Below, one piece after another: positions 26,026-34,593 of a stretch of 43,934 bases of DNA. Origin of the DNA: Pseudomonadota bacterium (lineage in GTDB: Bacteria; Pseudomonadota; Alphaproteobacteria; Acetobacterales; Acetobacteraceae); NCBI GenBank assembly GCA_018240405.1, contig JAFEFW010000649.1, forward strand, positions 1-43,934, read 5' to 3'. Each line of letters begins with the position of its first letter. Positions within the stretch are counted from its first letter, which is position 1. Below the pieces are notes generated by a model. That model saw nothing but the letters and a program-made list of their open reading frames with translations, made no database searches and was not told the origin of the DNA. The position numbers were made by a program, and so were the translations under genes.

Positions 26026-26676
26026 CTATTCGGCCGCCTTCGCCGACTTCCGGGCCGCCCATTCCTCAACGCTGATGCGGGGCAGTTCGAACCGGTCAGT
26101 GACGCGGGAATACCAACCCGCGCCGTGCATACGGCCGATCAGGTCGAGCTTCGGCGTGTCGATGTAGTGGCGGTCCTTGTCCAGCACGCAATCGTCACGG
26201 ACGTACATCGCCAACACCTTGCCGAGGATCACCGCACGATCGATGCCGACGTCGACAATCACTAAGCGTTCGCACTCCATCGCCACCGGCGCCTCGGCGA
26301 TGCGCGGTGGCTTCACGTGCAGCGACGGAGCCGTGGTCAGCCCGGCTTCCCTCAGCTCATCGACATCCTTGGGGAAATCGATGGCCGTCACGTTCATCGG
26401 TTCGGCAAGTTCGTAGCTGCACAGGTTCACCACGAACTGCCCGGTGCGGCGAATATTGCCGCCGGTGTCCTTGTAGTCGCCCGGCGCCCGCCCGCCGATG
26501 CCGAACGCCACGACCGGCGGATCGCCGGACATGGCGTTAAAGAAGGAGAACGGTGCGGCATTGATCGTGCCGTCGACGTCCTGCGTCGTCACCCACGCGA
26601 TCGGGCGGGGCCCGATCGTGGCGACGAGCAGCTTGTAGATTTCGCGCGAGTCGGTGGCGGCAAAGTCGAACAACAT
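26026..26676 (-). CDS. Flavin reductase family protein
   Basis: 216 residues from the ATG at 26676 (MLFDFAATDSREIYKLL). It has the flavin-reductase-like (DIM6/NTAB) split-barrel pattern: YKLLVATIGPRPIAWVTT, NAAPFSFFNAMSGDPPVV, KDTGGNIRRTGQFVVNLC and a C-terminal IGRMHGAGWYSR. Members bind FMN and use NAD(P)H, often supplying reduced flavin to monooxygenases. No partner oxygenase is nearby. An open extension upstream to 26763 has no family similarity. The gene converges on the Hint-protein gene. Confidence 0.88.
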   Translation of the reverse strand: MLFDFAATDSREIYKLLVATIGPRPIAWVTTQDVDGTINAAPFSFFNAMSGDPPVVAFGIGGRAPGDYKDTGGNIRRTGQFVVNLCSYELAEPMNVTAIDFPKDVDELREAGLTTAPSLHVKPPRIAEAPVAMECERLVIVDVGIDRAVILGKVLAMYVRDDCVLDKDRHYIDTPKLDLIGRMHGAGWYSRVTDRFELPRISVEEWAARKSAKAAE

Positions 26677-26775
26677 GGCGTGCCTCGGCAATTGTAAAGT
26701 CTCACCGTCACATGACAGCGCGCTCGCTGTCCAGGCGACGTGCGCCGCTGGGCAGCACCACAACTGCCTTGCTAG

Positions 26776-27018
26776 ATGTCACCACAGCGAGGCGGATCTG
26801 ACGCGATTTTGCCGGCCCGCGCTTCCCTCAGTGCCACCGCCTACCTGCTGGCGTGGGCGCTCATTCTGGTCAATTCGTTCGCCGGACTGACGCGTGCCGG
26901 CGACATCACAGAAGTGGCCCTGCTGCTGGATTTCCCTCGCAAGCGCTGTTTCACGCTGCTGCTGGCGTGGCTCGCGATCGTGGCGCTGCAGGGGTTCGTC
27001 GTCGTCAGCCGGTGGTGA
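26776..27018 (+). CDS. Possible small two-helix membrane protein
   Basis: 80 codons. Two hydrophobic segments (about 21-39 and 58-77) are separated by a short loop with acidic and basic residues (GDITEVALLLDFPRKR), consistent with a small inner-membrane hairpin protein. The ATG at 26776 has no good ribosome site, and I recognise no family. It occupies most of the gap between two leftward genes, on the opposite strand. Hydrophobicity alone is weak evidence in GC-rich DNA. Confidence 0.4.
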   Translation: MSPQRGGSDAILPARASLSATAYLLAWALILVNSFAGLTRAGDITEVALLLDFPRKRCFTLLLAWLAIVALQGFVVVSRW

Positions 27019-27126
27019 ATGGGCAATCCCGACCTACCCGCCCGGTTTGTCAGGCCGCCGATGCCGCGCCTTGCACGATCCGGAAACATCCGTGGTTCCA
27101 ATCGTCCGGAGCGCCGCGAAGCTACT

Positions 27127-27846
27127 TCATCGCCGGAACCGCAGCTCAATCCCGCGCGCCGCCCAACCCGCCTCGATGACGTTAAGGTCGGTAAACCCCG
27201 ATGGATTGGCTTTGGACGGTGCCATGCCCACGCGCGGCATGCCCTGCTCCTTCCACAGTCCCAGCAACCGACGCAGTTCGACCAGCGGGTCCGCATGATC
27301 GTCGACGCGCAGGTCCAGGTCCGGGAAATCCTCGGTGGTGACCATCACCATCGCCGCCGACTGCCGCCCCCGCCGGTCGCCGCCAGCGTCCTGGCCCGCT
27401 TCCATTGCCGCCATCAGACGGTCCGGCATGTCCAGCGCGCTGCCTGACTTCCAGGCCTCCAACGTCGCCGCCACCACCGCCTCGCCCGCCAGCATATTGC
27501 CGGCGACCGAGATGCCGCCGGCCGAAACGCTGCCGCACCACTCGACGCAGTTCTGCCCGGTCCAGGCGGCCGTGCGGCCGTGACGGTCCACCGCGTGTAC
27601 CTGGCGGATGCCGGCACCCTCATCGCCGGCCAACGCGCCCTCGATCGCCGCCCGCGGCGGCAGGCCACGCGCCATCCCGTCCAGTACTGCCGGCCCAAGG
27701 TAGCGATTGGTCATTGACTGCGTCGACACCGCGCCGATGCCGGCGCGCACGAACGGGCAGAAGGCGCCGACTGCGAACGCCTTGGTCGCAACAGCCACGG
27801 CAAATGCGTCTGTGTTCGGGTCATGCGCGACGATCGACCAGGTCAT
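27127..27846 (-). CDS. DUF1028 family protein
   Basis: 239 residues starting MTWSIVAHDPNTDAFAVAVA, the typical DUF1028 opening. It continues with GAVSTQSMTNRYLGP, GRTAAWTGQNC and SVAGNMLAGEAVV. The family looks like an Ntn-hydrolase fold and often lies near peptidase or amidohydrolase genes, but the reaction is unknown. It is divergent from glk, with 77 bases between the starts for two promoters. Complete, of normal length. Confidence 0.88.
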   Translation of the reverse strand: MTWSIVAHDPNTDAFAVAVATKAFAVGAFCPFVRAGIGAVSTQSMTNRYLGPAVLDGMARGLPPRAAIEGALAGDEGAGIRQVHAVDRHGRTAAWTGQNCVEWCGSVSAGGISVAGNMLAGEAVVAATLEAWKSGSALDMPDRLMAAMEAGQDAGGDRRGRQSAAMVMVTTEDFPDLDLRVDDHADPLVELRRLLGLWKEQGMPRVGMAPSKANPSGFTDLNVIEAGWAARGIELRFRR

Positions 27847-27923
27847 GCGAACGGTATCCTTTCAACTGTCATCCTGTATGCTCCGCCGATCATGGCAGAA
27901 TGGAAGCACCACAAGGAGCCAGC

Positions 27924-28916
27924 ATGCTGATCGCCGGCGACATCGGGGGTACCAACACACGCCTGGCGCTGGTCTCACCGAGCGAGGGCCCGCGCCACCT
28001 GCTCGCGGAGAAGACCTACCCTAGCGGAGAATTTCCGGGCCTGTCGCCGATCGTGCAGCAATTCCTGCAGGAAACCGGCGCCTCGGCCGCCGCCGCCTGC
28101 TTCGACGTCGCCGGACCGGTGCTGGGCGGCCGGGCCCACCTGACCAACCTGCCGTGGGACTTGTCGGAGACCGTCCTGGCGCAGGAACTCGGCCTGAAGC
28201 GCGTCAGCCTGCTCAACGACCTGCATGCCATTGCCGTTGCGGTGCCGCATCTCGAAGCCGCCGAAACCGAGATCATCAACCCGGGCACCCCGCAACCGAA
28301 CGCGCCGATCGCCGTCATGGCGCCGGGTACGGGCCTTGGCGAGGCTTTTCTGGTCTGGAACGGGACGGAATACATCGCCTGTGCCTCGGAAGGCGGGCAC
28401 GCCGACTTCGCGCCGGCGAACCGGGAGCAGGCCGAGCTTTGGGCTTTCGTAAACGCCCGCTTTGGCCATGTTGCCTATGAGCGTGTTTGCGCCGGTTCAG
28501 GACTGCCGAACGTCTACGACTTCCTGCGCGCTCGCGCGCCGGCGGCGGAACCGGCGGCGTTCGCGACCGCCCTGGCCGCGGCGGCCGATCGAACGCCGCT
28601 GATCGTCCGGGCCGGGACGGAGCAGGCCGCCGAGCACCCGCTGGCCGCGGAGACGCTTCGCATCATGGCCGAAATATGGGGCGCCGAGGCTGGCAACCTG
28701 GCACTGAAGGTGTTGGCGACCGGCGGGGTATACCTCGCCGGCGGCATGCCGCCGCGGGTCCTGCCGCTGCTGCGGCAGGGAGGGTTCGTGCAAGCCTTCA
28801 CGGCAAAGGGGCGGTTCGAAAAGCTCCTGCAAGCCGTTCCGGTTCACGTCGTGACGATCAATGCCGCCCTTCTTGGGGCCGCCATCTATGGACTGACCCA
28901 CCTCGACACCACGTGA
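27924..28916 (+). CDS. glk: Glucokinase
   Basis: 330 residues from the ATG at 27924, with AAGGAG five bases upstream. Glucokinase features: phosphate-binding AGDIGGTNTRLAL at the N terminus, LLNDLHAIA with the catalytic Asp, the APGTGLGEAFL loop, and SEGGHADFAP with a zinc-type histidine. It phosphorylates glucose to glucose-6-phosphate with ATP. tal starts 107 bases downstream and rpiA follows, so the three form a sugar-phosphate cluster. An open frame extending upstream to 27405 lies antisense to the DUF1028 gene and is not part of the protein. Confidence 0.95.
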   Translation: MLIAGDIGGTNTRLALVSPSEGPRHLLAEKTYPSGEFPGLSPIVQQFLQETGASAAAACFDVAGPVLGGRAHLTNLPWDLSETVLAQELGLKRVSLLNDLHAIAVAVPHLEAAETEIINPGTPQPNAPIAVMAPGTGLGEAFLVWNGTEYIACASEGGHADFAPANREQAELWAFVNARFGHVAYERVCAGSGLPNVYDFLRARAPAAEPAAFATALAAAADRTPLIVRAGTEQAAEHPLAAETLRIMAEIWGAEAGNLALKVLATGGVYLAGGMPPRVLPLLRQGGFVQAFTAKGRFEKLLQAVPVHVVTINAALLGAAIYGLTHLDTT

Positions 28917-29023
28917 TGACAGCGGCAGCAGGCTTCTTGGCAGGCGCGCTCGAAATCCAAGAGTCTGGCACTTTCCCGCCGGGGAGCGATATGGTCTCCG
29001 GCATAAAGCAAAGGAACCGATCC

Positions 29024-30106
29024 ATGGCTTCAGAAGCACCCAAGGCGCTTAACCGTCTCGGTCAGAGCCTCTGGCTCGACAACATCACCCGCAACATGCT
29101 CGATAAGGGCACGCTGAAGCGGTACATCGATGAGCTATCCGTGACTGGCTTGACCTCGAACCCCAGCATTTTCAATGCGGCGATTACCCATAGCGGTTGG
29201 TACGACGAGGAAATTCGCAAACAACTCGATGCCGGCAAGAAGGGTGAGGAACTGTTCTTCATCCTGGCCGTCCAGGACCTGACGCGCGCGGCCGACCTGT
29301 TCGCCGATGTGCACCGGCGCACCGCGTCGGTGGATGGGTTCGTTTCACTCGAGGTATCTCCGGTCTTTGCCTATGACACAGCCAAGACCGTCGAGCAGGC
29401 GAAGACGCTGCATGAAGCCGCCCAAAAGGCGAACCTCTTCATCAAGATCCCCGGTACGCCGGAAGGCCTGCCGGCGATCGAGGACTCGATCTTCCACGGC
29501 GTGCCGGTCAACGTAACTCTGCTGTTTTCGACCGATCAGTATAAGGCGGCGGCCGAGGCCTACATCCGGGGGCTCGAGCGCCGGGTTGAAGCGGGCCTGT
29601 CTCCGGATGTGCGTTCCGTGGCGTCGCTGTTCATCAGCCGCTGGGACCGCGCCGTGGTCAGCCAGTTGCCGCAGGAGATGCACAACACGCTGGGCATCGC
29701 CGTCGGCAAGCAGGCCTACAAGGCGTATCGCGACATTCTGGAGAGCGACCGGTGGCAGCGCCTGGAGAATGTCGGCGCCCGCCCGCAGCGGCTGCTGTTT
29801 GCCAGCACCGGCACGAAGGACAAGAACGCGTCCGACGTGCTGTACATCAATGCGCTGGCGGCGCCCAACACGGTCAACACGATGCCGGAAGAGACGTTGC
29901 TGGCGTTCGGCGACCACGGCAAGGTATCAAGCGCCCTGCCGCGCGACGGGGGCGACTATCAGGCGGTGCTGGAGAAGCACCTGAAGGCCGGCATCGATCT
30001 GACTGCGCTGTCGACCAAACTGCAGTCCGATGGCGCCAACAGCTTTATCGATTCCTGGAACGAATTGCTCGCTGGCATTGAGTCAAAAAGCAAGGTACTG
30101 GCCTGA
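29024..30106 (+). CDS. tal: Transaldolase
   Basis: 360 residues from the ATG at 29024, with AAAGGAA upstream. Typical of the longer bacterial transaldolases: QSLWLDNITRNML, VTGLTSNPSIFN, SLEVSPVFAYDT, the Schiff-base lysine in NLFIKIPGT, and VNVTLLFS. It transfers a dihydroxyacetone unit between sugar phosphates in the non-oxidative pentose phosphate pathway. In several related bacteria tal is fused to glucose-6-phosphate isomerase; here it ends after the transaldolase part, and rpiA follows. Confidence 0.96.
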   Translation: MASEAPKALNRLGQSLWLDNITRNMLDKGTLKRYIDELSVTGLTSNPSIFNAAITHSGWYDEEIRKQLDAGKKGEELFFILAVQDLTRAADLFADVHRRTASVDGFVSLEVSPVFAYDTAKTVEQAKTLHEAAQKANLFIKIPGTPEGLPAIEDSIFHGVPVNVTLLFSTDQYKAAAEAYIRGLERRVEAGLSPDVRSVASLFISRWDRAVVSQLPQEMHNTLGIAVGKQAYKAYRDILESDRWQRLENVGARPQRLLFASTGTKDKNASDVLYINALAAPNTVNTMPEETLLAFGDHGKVSSALPRDGGDYQAVLEKHLKAGIDLTALSTKLQSDGANSFIDSWNELLAGIESKSKVLA

Positions 30107-30238
30107 TTGCGACGCGGAGCGGCGGCTGCACCGGCGCGGCTGCCGCCCCCGCAACAACAAGACCAAGGAGCGTTGGACAACGATACGGCGCTCCGACCGG
30201 TTTTCGGATCATCCCGAATTCCGCACCTGGAGCGTGAA

Positions 30239-30919
30239 ATGGACGACCTGAAGAAACAAGCCGGAGAGACCGCCGCCGCGCTGGTCGAAAGCGGCATGGT
30301 GGTGGGACTTGGCACCGGTTCGACCGCGATCTTCGCCACGCGGCGGATAGCCGAGCGGCTGCGGACAGGCGACCTGAGAGATATCGTTGCCATCGCAACG
30401 TCGAGAGCGACTGACGCTGCCGCGCGCGAACTCGGTATTCCACTGCTCGCCGATGAAATTCCCACCGACGTGAATCTGACGATTGATGGAGCCGACGAAG
30501 TCGACCCGGCATTGAACCTGATCAAAGGTGGCGGCGGGGCGTTGTTGCGCGAGAAGATTGTTGCCCAGGCCAGCGCCCGCATGGTGGTGGTTGCCGATGA
30601 CAGCAAGCTATCCCCGCGCCTCGGAACAAACTGGGCGCTGCCGATTGAAGTGATCGAGTTTGGCTGGAAGTCTCAGGCTCGGTTCCTGGAGAGTTTGGGT
30701 GCCACTGTGACACGGCGCAAGGCGGGGGCAGAACCGTTCCGGACCGATTCCGGCAACATCATCCTGGACTGCAATTTCGGGCCGATCCTCGATCCGCACG
30801 GTCTGGCGCAGAAACTCTCTGAGCGCACCGGCATCGTCGAGCACGGGCTGTTCCTGGGCATCGCGCAGGAGGTGTTCGTTGCCGGCGCGAATGGCGTGCG
30901 CCATCTGCGCCGGCAGTGA
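30239..30919 (+). CDS. rpiA: Ribose-5-phosphate isomerase A
   Basis: 226 residues from the ATG at 30239 (GGAG seven bases upstream). RpiA motifs: GLGTGSTA phosphate loop, the [12 protein letters not shown] active-site segment, [13 protein letters not shown], and the ADDSKL segment. It interconverts ribose-5-phosphate and ribulose-5-phosphate. The frame is open back to the tal stop, but those 44 codons are basic and family-unlike, so a 132-base leader is more likely. Co-transcription with tal is probable. Confidence 0.95.
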   Translation: MDDLKKQAGETAAALVESGMVVGLGTGSTAIFATRRIAERLRTGDLRDIVAIATSRATDAAARELGIPLLADEIPTDVNLTIDGADEVDPALNLIKGGGGALLREKIVAQASARMVVVADDSKLSPRLGTNWALPIEVIEFGWKSQARFLESLGATVTRRKAGAEPFRTDSGNIILDCNFGPILDPHGLAQKLSERTGIVEHGLFLGIAQEVFVAGANGVRHLRRQ

Positions 30920-31004
30920 CCGCGTCAGGACGGTTCCCTCCTCCGCCGGTTCCCTGATCGCCGCCGATGGCGTAGCGTGACGCGGTTCTCAGGGGAGACG
31001 ATCC

Positions 31005-31622
31005 ATGATCATTGAAATGCGGACTTACACGCTGCAGCCCGGCACGCTGGCCGAGGTTGAAAAGCGCTTCGGCGAGGCGCTGCACATCCGGGAGAAGTAC
31101 TCGAAGCTGGCGGCGTTCTGGCATACCGAGGTGGGGGCGCTGAACCAGATCATCCATGTCTGGACGTATGACAGCTTTGAGCAGCGTGCCCAGGTGCGTT
31201 CGGCATCGCAGAAGGAAGCCGGATGGCCGCCGCCGATCCGCGAGTTCTGCACCACGATGCAGAGCGAGGTATTCCTGCCCGCGCCGTTCTCGCCGCCGCT
31301 GACGCCGCGAGAGATCGGACCGCTGTTTGAGATCCGCCAATACACGCTCACGGCCGGCTCGATCCCGGGCCTGATCGAGCGGTGGTCAGAGAAGATTGAG
31401 GGCCGGACCAAGTTCTCGCCGTTGGTTGGCGGATGGTACTCGGAGTTCGGTGCGCTCAACAAATGGGTACATATCTGGGCGTACAAGGACGCCAACGAAC
31501 GTTTCGCGGTCCGCGCAGCAGCAGCGGCTACTGGTCAATGGCCGGCGCGCAATCCGCCCGGCGTGGTGATCAAGCAGGAGAATTCGTTTGTGATGCCGTC
31601 GTCGTTCTCACCGATCCGGTGA
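31005..31622 (+). CDS. NIPSNAP family protein, duplicated domain
   Basis: 205 residues, ATG preceded by GGGGAGA. Two NIPSNAP (dimeric alpha/beta barrel) units are visible. The first is about 1-100 (MIIEMRTYTLQPGTLAEVEK, with WHTEVGALNQIIHVWTYDS). The second is about 108-205 (FEIRQYTLTAGSIPGLIERW, with WYSEFGALNKWVHIWAYKD). The recurring GALNxxxHxWxY pattern shows the internal duplication. The function of bacterial NIPSNAPs is not established. Not obviously linked to its neighbours. Confidence 0.88.
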   Translation: MIIEMRTYTLQPGTLAEVEKRFGEALHIREKYSKLAAFWHTEVGALNQIIHVWTYDSFEQRAQVRSASQKEAGWPPPIREFCTTMQSEVFLPAPFSPPLTPREIGPLFEIRQYTLTAGSIPGLIERWSEKIEGRTKFSPLVGGWYSEFGALNKWVHIWAYKDANERFAVRAAAAATGQWPARNPPGVVIKQENSFVMPSSFSPIR

Positions 31623-31689
31623 AGCGCGACGAATGCTGCCAACAGGACAGGAGTAGCGAGCATCCTGCGCGTTGACCGTCGCTGCAGAT

Positions 31690-31722
31690 GTCGTCATGGC
31701 CGGCGTGCCTGACCATGACGAC
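31690..31722. repeat. REP-like palindromic element
   Basis: Perfect 10-base arms GTCGTCATGG (31690-31699) and CCATGACGAC (31713-31722) enclose a 13-base loop beginning CCGGC. The form resembles the intergenic palindromes scattered through many alphaproteobacterial genomes. Only one copy is seen here, so its repeat status is inferred. No T-run follows. Confidence 0.45.
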
Positions 31723-31854
31723 TGAGCGACAGGGTCGATGCGAACCTATTCAGTATGCGGGCGGCAGTGTGGATCGGTGTCTTGGGGCCATTGGCGACAA
31801 CCGGCCCTTGTAACGTCTGGCCCAGTCGCCGCCGTGACCATGATTGCTCTGCGA

Positions 31855-32640
31855 CTACCGCGCCTGCCTGGGCTGGTTAAGCGTAGTCGGTGCGGAAGTG
31901 CCGCCCTCGTTGACACGCTTGGCAAGCATCATCAGCGCCTGCTGGTCGATTTGGTCCTGAGCGATCGCCTGCGCGCGGCCGACGTCACCGTTCGCGGCAT
32001 AGACAATCCCCATGTTCACCTTCACCCGCGCCGGCGCGTCATCGTCGTTCGCCACAGGCTCGAGTACCTCCTGCGCGTTGCGGCCCTGGCCAGACAGCAT
32101 GAGTGACAATGCAAGGTTGTTACGAACGGAAATATCATTCGGCGCGGTGGCCAGGGCGCGGCGATACTGATCCTGGGCCTCGGCATGCCGGCCCAGCAGG
32201 TCAAGCGCGACCCCCTTGTCCGTGAGAATGGCGGCGTCGGCGGGATACGACGCCAGCATCTGATCGAGCTTCGGCAGCGCACTGGCGGCGTTGCCGCCGA
32301 CAATATCGACCAAGGCGGAGGCGCGTTGCAGGTCCGCGCTATTCGGTGACGTCTGCATCGCGCGCTGCAACCAGCGCTGAGCAAGCTGAATTTTGCCACT
32401 GCGCGCCAGGGCATCGGCGTAGCGCATCTGCGCCTGAACGTCAGACGGCGCCTTCTGCGCAGCGGCCTGATACATTGACAGAGCCATGTCCGCATTGCCT
32501 TGCTGATCCGCTGCTTCAGCGAGGCGGGTTTGCGCTTCAGGAGACAGGTTTGCACGGTCGCGCTGTGGCATTGCACAGGCGGCCATCACGCAACATCCGG
32601 CGAGAGCCACAGAGCGGATGAGAAATCCTGCCGCGGACAT
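31855..32640 (-). CDS. tadD: TadD-type TPR lipoprotein
   Basis: 261 residues. A lipoprotein-type signal (SVALAGC, lipid Cys at about 16) is followed by TPR helix pairs from about 38 to 225 (ADQQGNADMALSMYQAAAQK, AQMRYADALARSGKIQLAQR, TDKGVALDLLGRHAEAQDQY). TadD proteins help assemble the Tad pilus machine, probably by supporting the outer-membrane secretin. The gene starts one base before the tadC stop region and is the last gene of the Tad block. A Gln/Arg-rich tail ends the protein. Confidence 0.88.
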   Translation of the reverse strand: MSAAGFLIRSVALAGCCVMAACAMPQRDRANLSPEAQTRLAEAADQQGNADMALSMYQAAAQKAPSDVQAQMRYADALARSGKIQLAQRWLQRAMQTSPNSADLQRASALVDIVGGNAASALPKLDQMLASYPADAAILTDKGVALDLLGRHAEAQDQYRRALATAPNDISVRNNLALSLMLSGQGRNAQEVLEPVANDDDAPARVKVNMGIVYAANGDVGRAQAIAQDQIDQQALMMLAKRVNEGGTSAPTTLNQPRQAR

Positions 32641-32641
32641 G

Positions 32642-33619
32642 TCACCGTCCCCCCATGGATCGGCTGCTCTGCTGGAGCATATCCATCAGGGACAGCATGC
32701 TCGGCCCAACCAGCGTGATCAACAGCACGGGCAGGATGCAGAAAATCAGCGGGAACACCAGCAGACCCGGCAACCGGACAGCCTTCTCCTCCAGCTTGGT
32801 CATTCGCTCCCGGCGCAATTCGCCAGCCATCGACCGCAGTGCCTGACCCAGCGGTGTGCCGAGCTGGAGGGTCTGCGCCAGCACCGTCGCCATGCGACGT
32901 ATGCCCTCGACACCGGACCGCCGGCCAAAGTTCACAAACGCCTCGCGCCGGTCGGGCAGGACACGAAGCTCGTCGAGGAAATTGGCGAAGGCCACCGCGA
33001 TTTCGGGATTTGACCCTCGCATCTCGCGGGAGACCTGGTCCATGGCGGTTTCCAGGCCAAGACCCGCCTCGGTGCATACCACCAGCAGGTCGAGCGCATC
33101 AGGAAGGCCACGGCTGAGCGCTTTGGCATGGCGGCGGCGCAGGAATTTCAGGATCGCTTCCGGCACCATGATGCCAAACGGCATGGCAAGGGCGAGCAGA
33201 ACCATCCATCGCCCGAACTCCGCATCAGTAATGATGCAGTAGGCGATAACCGCCAGCAGTGATCCCGCCAGGAACAGCACCTTAGCGCCGAGCACGATCG
33301 GCAGCCATGTACGGGGTTCATGACCCGCCGCGGCAATAACCGAGGAGAGCAGGTCGATGTCCTTCTCCGAGTACATCTTTCCGGACTCGCGAATCCAGTC
33401 GCCGAGGCGGCGCACAAGGCTGCCGAGGCTGACTTCCCGCTCGCGGTCGCCTCCGGCGGAACCGGGCACCAGTATCGTTGTGCCACTGGAGACGATCTGC
33501 ACCCGGTTTCGCAGGTCCCGCGCCTTGGCTTCCCTTGTTAGGACCAGCACCGCCGTCACGACCAGCAGCAGGGCGCCACCAATCAAACCCCAGAACAGGA
33601 GAGGCTGCTCGACGTTCAT
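32642..33619 (-). CDS. tadC: Tad platform protein TadC
   Basis: 325 residues with a type II secretion F (GspF-like) domain at about 165-290: LPDALDLLVVCTEAGLGLET and the conserved LRRERMTKLEEKAVRLPG cytoplasmic segment. Membrane helices lie at about 8-25, 105-145 and 290-312. With TadB it forms the inner-membrane platform on which the CpaF/TadA ATPase acts. Its ATG overlaps the tadB stop (ATGA). Confidence 0.95.
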   Translation of the reverse strand: MNVEQPLLFWGLIGGALLLVVTAVLVLTREAKARDLRNRVQIVSSGTTILVPGSAGGDREREVSLGSLVRRLGDWIRESGKMYSEKDIDLLSSVIAAAGHEPRTWLPIVLGAKVLFLAGSLLAVIAYCIITDAEFGRWMVLLALAMPFGIMVPEAILKFLRRRHAKALSRGLPDALDLLVVCTEAGLGLETAMDQVSREMRGSNPEIAVAFANFLDELRVLPDRREAFVNFGRRSGVEGIRRMATVLAQTLQLGTPLGQALRSMAGELRRERMTKLEEKAVRLPGLLVFPLIFCILPVLLITLVGPSMLSLMDMLQQSSRSMGGR

Positions 33620-34572
33620 TCGCTCAACGATGCCCTGATCATCTTGGCCATGATGTAAATGCCGGTAAGCAGCAACGACACGGCCAAGAACAGCATGACG
33701 TTGCCGCGCGGATCGTAAAACAGCGGGTTCAGATAGCCGGGTTGGATCAGCGTCATGATGAGACCACCAACCACTGGCATCAGCGCGATGACATAGGCGG
33801 ACAATTTCGCCTCGGCAGCCAGCGCATTGCCGCGTGCCGCGATCGCCAGGCGCTGCCTGATCGTTTCGGCCAACGTCTGTACTGTCTCGACCAGTCGTCC
33901 GCCGCTCTTGGACTGCACGCCCAGCGTGACAGCAAGAATCGAGTATTCGACGACCTCAGTCCGGCGGTACAGGTTCAGCAGCGCGGCATCGGCAGTGGCG
34001 CCAAGGGTAATCTCCTGCACAACACGCTCAAATTCCCCGCGGGTGGGATTAGGGATTTCATCGCGGATCGTCATCAGCCCCTGCACAGCCGGCAGTCCAG
34101 CCGTAACGGTCGCGGAAAGAAGCTCAATGACGTCGGGCAGTTGCTTAACCAGTTGGGCCGCGTAGCGGCGTTTCTGCCAGCCGAAAATGCCACGCGTCAG
34201 GAATAGGGCGGCGAACAGGCCCTCGGCGACGGCATAGGGTGAGCTCAGATAGAGCCGGCCGATAAAATAGGCGAAAACCCCGGCCGCAATGCCGACGCCG
34301 AACACGACCCATTGCGGGATGATATTGGCTTGCGGCACGTCAACAGGAATCTTCAGAAACTCAATGACACGCCCGGTCAACGTATGAGTTGGACGCGTCG
34401 TGACACGGATGCCCTGCAGCGTTTCCCGCTCCCACTCCGGCATTGCCTCGCCGCTCGCCACAACGCCCACACGCTGCACCAGCATCCGGCGCCGCGCATC
34501 GATTCGCAGCAGGATCAACGCCCCGATCAGGGACACCAGGAGCAGGATCGTCGGCAGCAGCAGATTACCCAT
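33616..34572 (-). CDS. tadB: Tad platform protein TadB
   Basis: 318 residues. N-terminal membrane helix (about 5-22), a cytoplasmic arm, helices at about 85-130, a GspF-like domain containing LPDVIELLSATVTAGLPAVQ and SKSGGRLVETVQTLAETIRQ, and C-terminal helices (about 255-310). Paralogue of TadC and part of the same platform. It starts 21 bases after the cpaF stop and overlaps tadC by four bases. Confidence 0.95.
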   Translation of the reverse strand: MGNLLLPTILLLVSLIGALILLRIDARRRMLVQRVGVVASGEAMPEWERETLQGIRVTTRPTHTLTGRVIEFLKIPVDVPQANIIPQWVVFGVGIAAGVFAYFIGRLYLSSPYAVAEGLFAALFLTRGIFGWQKRRYAAQLVKQLPDVIELLSATVTAGLPAVQGLMTIRDEIPNPTRGEFERVVQEITLGATADAALLNLYRRTEVVEYSILAVTLGVQSKSGGRLVETVQTLAETIRQRLAIAARGNALAAEAKLSAYVIALMPVVGGLIMTLIQPGYLNPLFYDPRGNVMLFLAVSLLLTGIYIMAKMIRASLSE

Positions 34573-34593
34573 GTCTGTCCGATCTTGTGTCCG

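Noticed and set aside
27405-27923. Upstream extension of glucokinase
   Set aside because: It lies antisense to the DUF1028 gene, and the true start at 27924 has an ideal ribosome site and N-terminal phosphate loop.
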